NCBI GenBank assembly: GCA_001751155.1
Contig: MAXR01000037.1
Coordinates: 1 to 9,995, forward strand
Length of the DNA stretch: 9,995 nt
DNA from: Desulfuromonadales bacterium C00003068
GTDB taxonomy: Bacteria; Desulfobacterota; Desulfuromonadia; Desulfuromonadales; Desulfuromonadaceae
Reading direction: 5' to 3'
Shown here: positions 6,852 to 9,995 of the stretch, in pieces
Position numbering within the stretch: the stretch's first letter is position 1
How the letters are laid out: every line of letters starts with the position of its first letter
The notes under the pieces: generated by a model
Databases searched by the model: none
The model's input: only the letters and a program-made list of their open reading frames with translations
Told to the model about the DNA's origin: nothing
Position numbers and translations under genes: made by a program

Positions 6852-7363
6852 AACTGCTCCTGCTGTTGTTCCATAATTTTTTGATATTTTTTACGAAAGA
6901 TCCCTTTTTTCAGCGATGACAAGCGATCGACGAAAAGCTTGCCATCGAGATGATCAATCTCATGTTGAAAACAGATAGCTAACAACCCTTCGGCATTAAA
7001 CTCGATCACTTCGCCTTGTAGGTTCTGAAAACGGACTCGCACCCGCTCACTACGCTTAATGCATGCATAATAATCAGGAACCGACAAGCAGCCCTCCTCC
7101 TCATACGATTCGCCATCACGCTCAATGATTTCAGGGTTCACCGCAACAACGAGCTTGGGATCCTCTTTGTCACCACAATCGATGACGACCAAACGCTTGA
7201 GTACTGCCACTTGAGGCGCAGCTAAACCAACGCCTGGCGCGGCATACATGGTCTCAACCATATTGGCCGCTAAAGTACGTAAGTCCGCATCAAATTCGGT
7301 CACTGGAACCGACGTTTCAGTGAGAACAACTTCTGGATAGTGTTGTATCTGTAACAGTGCCAT
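6848..7363 (-). CDS. def: Peptide deformylase
   Basis: Def removes the N-formyl group from new proteins, the counterpart of Fmt, with which it forms an operon. The protein is 171 residues. The three family motifs are intact: GVGLAAPQV (44-52), EGCLSVP with metal ligand C92 (90-96), and QHEIDHLDG with H134, E135 and H138 (133-141). The EGCLSVP form is common in Gram-negative enzymes. The C-terminus has a basic stretch (LKKGIFRKKYQK, 151-162) and then a glutamine-rich tail (EQQQEQL). The start is ATG with the weak ribosome site GGGAAG upstream. A good sigma-70 promoter lies about 60-90 bases before the start. Confidence 0.97.
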   Translation of the reverse strand: MALLQIQHYPEVVLTETSVPVTEFDADLRTLAANMVETMYAAPGVGLAAPQVAVLKRLVVIDCGDKEDPKLVVAVNPEIIERDGESYEEEGCLSVPDYYACIKRSERVRVRFQNLQGEVIEFNAEGLLAICFQHEIDHLDGKLFVDRLSSLKKGIFRKKYQKIMEQQQEQL

Positions 7364-7424
7364 GATTTTCGCTTCCCTTTAAGACTAACCTTGCATTGCC
7401 AAACATTACGCCATAAATCCTAAC

Positions 7425-7453
7425 ATGATAGAACCAGAGCGTCCGCAAGTCAA
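7425..7453 (-). promoter_or_regulatory. Sigma-70 promoter of the def-fmt operon
   Basis: On the minus strand, -35 TTGACT (7453-7448) and -10 TATCAT (7430-7425) are separated by exactly 17 bases. Transcription should start near 7418, giving a 5' leader of about 55 nt before def. It sits just downstream of the nifSU terminator, so def-fmt is an independent unit. Confidence 0.75.
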
Positions 7454-7470
7454 TGTTCTGCTGACAAAGA

Positions 7471-7503
7471 AAAAGGGGAAACCCATTTCTGGTTCCCCCT
7501 TTT
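7471..7503. terminator. Strong bidirectional terminator after nifU
   Basis: Bases 7471-7483 pair with 7491-7503 over 13 bp (one G-T pair) around a 7-base loop. The stem has A/T tracts on both sides of a GC block, so U tracts follow it in either direction (on the minus strand, CCCCTTTTTCTTTG). It ends the nifS-nifU transcript 55 bases after the nifU stop codon. Confidence 0.9.
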
Positions 7504-7557
7504 CTCATCTTTTTACTATTCTAGCAAAATTCTATTCGCGTCGTTCACGGTTTAGCG

Positions 7558-8526
7558 TTACGCGACAACAACACGGATCTTGTCGCTCACAGTGCCCTGT
7601 AAGCTTTTCTGGACAAAGCTTAAGGTTCCGGCAACACTACCGGCACAGCCCTTACAGGATCCTTGATACTTGATATGAACATGAACAAGACCATCGTCAC
7701 CCGGACAAACATCGTCGAGCTCAACGCCACCACCATCACCCGCTAGGGCAGGGCGAACGTATTGATCCAAGGACTGCTCGATCGCCCTAATCTGCTTAAC
7801 AATGGACAGCGTCAAAAAATCATCCACCACCACACCGTCGGGATTATTCTCATGCTCTATTTCGCCACGCACACGTGCCAAAATATCAACAAGATAATGC
7901 TCACGTTTTTCGTGGCCACCCGGTTCGATGCAGGATTTACAAAACGCACCCGCCTTAGTGTAATCGGCAATCTCTTCCACCGTAGTGAGATCATTGATCC
8001 GGATCGCATCTTCAACCATCTGCAACGATACCCGTGCACACTCACAAACAATATCTTTTTCCTGCAACGTTGCCACATCAACATTACGATAGATGGCTGT
8101 CGCCTGCTTAATTACTTCATAAGCCATAACACTACAGTGCATCTTTTGTGGCGGCACGGCAGCCTCATCCTCAGTATCACGCAGAGCTTTTTCGACATCA
8201 AGATTAGTGATTTTCGTCGCTTCTTCAACGGTTTTACCAATACACATCTCGGCCATCATATCCGTTGAGGCAATGGCTGTTCCGCAACCAAACGACTTAA
8301 ATTTTGCCGCCTTAATCACTTCATCATCATTACCAACGATCCAGAACAATCGAACCGTATCGCCACAGGATTCAGCACCCTCGTTAGCAATTATCAACCG
8401 ACCATTCAATGCCTGAGCATCCTCTTCAGTCAACTCACCAAAATGGCGTGGGTTATTCATCCGTTCGGCAACTTTCTCCGAATATTGCTCCCAAAGAGAA
8501 CCGCCAATTAAATCATTTTTAGCCAT
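7558..8526 (-). CDS. nifU: Fe-S cluster assembly scaffold NifU
   Basis: NifU is the scaffold on which clusters are built from sulfur supplied by NifS. The 322-residue protein has the complete three-part layout. The N-terminal IscU-like domain (about 13-145) has C54 in ESCGDTV, C81 in FGCGTAIAS and C131 in HCSVM, with D56 beside C54. The middle [2Fe-2S] domain (about 158-205) has C161, C163, C196 and C199. The C-terminal Nfu domain (about 245-322) has CKGC (291-294). The start MAKNDLIGGSLWEQYSEKV and the longer insert before C54 recall Helicobacter NifU more than the Azotobacter form. The start is ATG with AGGAG about 10 bases upstream. No nitrogenase gene is visible in this window, so a general Fe-S role is inferred. 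Confidence 0.96.
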   Translation of the reverse strand: MAKNDLIGGSLWEQYSEKVAERMNNPRHFGELTEEDAQALNGRLIIANEGAESCGDTVRLFWIVGNDDEVIKAAKFKSFGCGTAIASTDMMAEMCIGKTVEEATKITNLDVEKALRDTEDEAAVPPQKMHCSVMAYEVIKQATAIYRNVDVATLQEKDIVCECARVSLQMVEDAIRINDLTTVEEIADYTKAGAFCKSCIEPGGHEKREHYLVDILARVRGEIEHENNPDGVVVDDFLTLSIVKQIRAIEQSLDQYVRPALAGDGGGVELDDVCPGDDGLVHVHIKYQGSCKGCAGSVAGTLSFVQKSLQGTVSDKIRVVVA

Positions 8527-8573
8527 AACTTAAATACTCCTATCAAACAGTCGCCGCAGCAAAACTGTAAATC

Positions 8574-9897
<1,324 letters not shown>

Positions 9898-9959
9898 CTA
9901 CCTTATTTAATTAATAAACAGCGTGTTTGAACCACGCCGTTGTGATCGACTTAAAATAT

Positions 9960-9985
9960 AACCAATCTGGTTTAGATTGTATCTA
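9960..9985. promoter_or_regulatory. Nested palindromes upstream of nifS, candidate operator/promoter
   Basis: Two perfect inverted repeats abut: AACCA-ATC-TGGTT (9960-9972) and TAGAT-TGT-ATCTA (9973-9985). A third, AATCT/AGATT (9964-9968/9974-9978), interleaves them. On the minus strand TACAAT (9981-9976) would serve as a -10 box, with its -35 outside the window, so the palindromes would cover the -10 and start site. The sequence does not match the E. coli IscR type 1 site as I know it. The regulator is unknown. Confidence 0.45.
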
Positions 9986-9995
9986 ATAGCTGACT

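Noticed and set aside
7317..7508. 63-residue minus-strand ORF upstream of def
   Set aside because: It runs through the bidirectional terminator and the def promoter and has no family resemblance.

Overview
The window looks like a chromosomal housekeeping region from an anaerobic Desulfuromonadales-type bacterium (Desulfuromonas, Pelobacter or Geobacter relatives). This placement rests on gene content and on recognising protein motifs, not on a database search. The pointers are a Helicobacter/Geobacter-style NifS-NifU pair used for general Fe-S assembly, a homocysteine methyltransferase fused to methylenetetrahydrofolate reductase, and the start of a gene resembling sfrB, the NADPH oxidoreductase beta subunit of Geobacter. 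Base composition looks balanced, with no patch that stands out as foreign.

All eight protein genes lie on the minus strand, so the transcriptional order runs from right to left. (1) nifS (9891-8731) and nifU (8526-7558) make the cysteine desulfurase and the scaffold for Fe-S clusters. Nested palindromes upstream of nifS may be an operator, and a 127-bp imperfect palindromic element fills most of the nifS-nifU gap. A strong bidirectional terminator (7471-7503) closes this unit. (2) def-fmt (7363-5904) has a clear sigma-70 promoter and a 4-base overlap, and handles N-formylation of initiator tRNA and deformylation of new proteins. (3) htpX (5728-4889), a membrane zinc protease, has its own promoter that reads as both heat-shock (sigma-32) and sigma-70, and is followed by two tandem terminators. 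(4) rsmB-rpe and the homocysteine methyltransferase/MTHFR gene (4782-782) form a probable unit covering rRNA methylation, the pentose phosphate pathway and methionine/one-carbon metabolism. (5) The 5' part of the sfrB-like gene (544-1) begins with TTG behind a perfect Shine-Dalgarno and runs off the left edge.

The def-fmt-rsmB order recalls the E. coli def-fmt-rsmB cluster, here split by a separately regulated htpX. I found no CRISPR array, tRNA, rRNA, transposase gene or phage gene. The least ordinary material is non-coding: the palindromic element between nifS and nifU, the palindromes before nifS, the htpX promoter, and the hairpin-rich leader of the sfrB-like gene.
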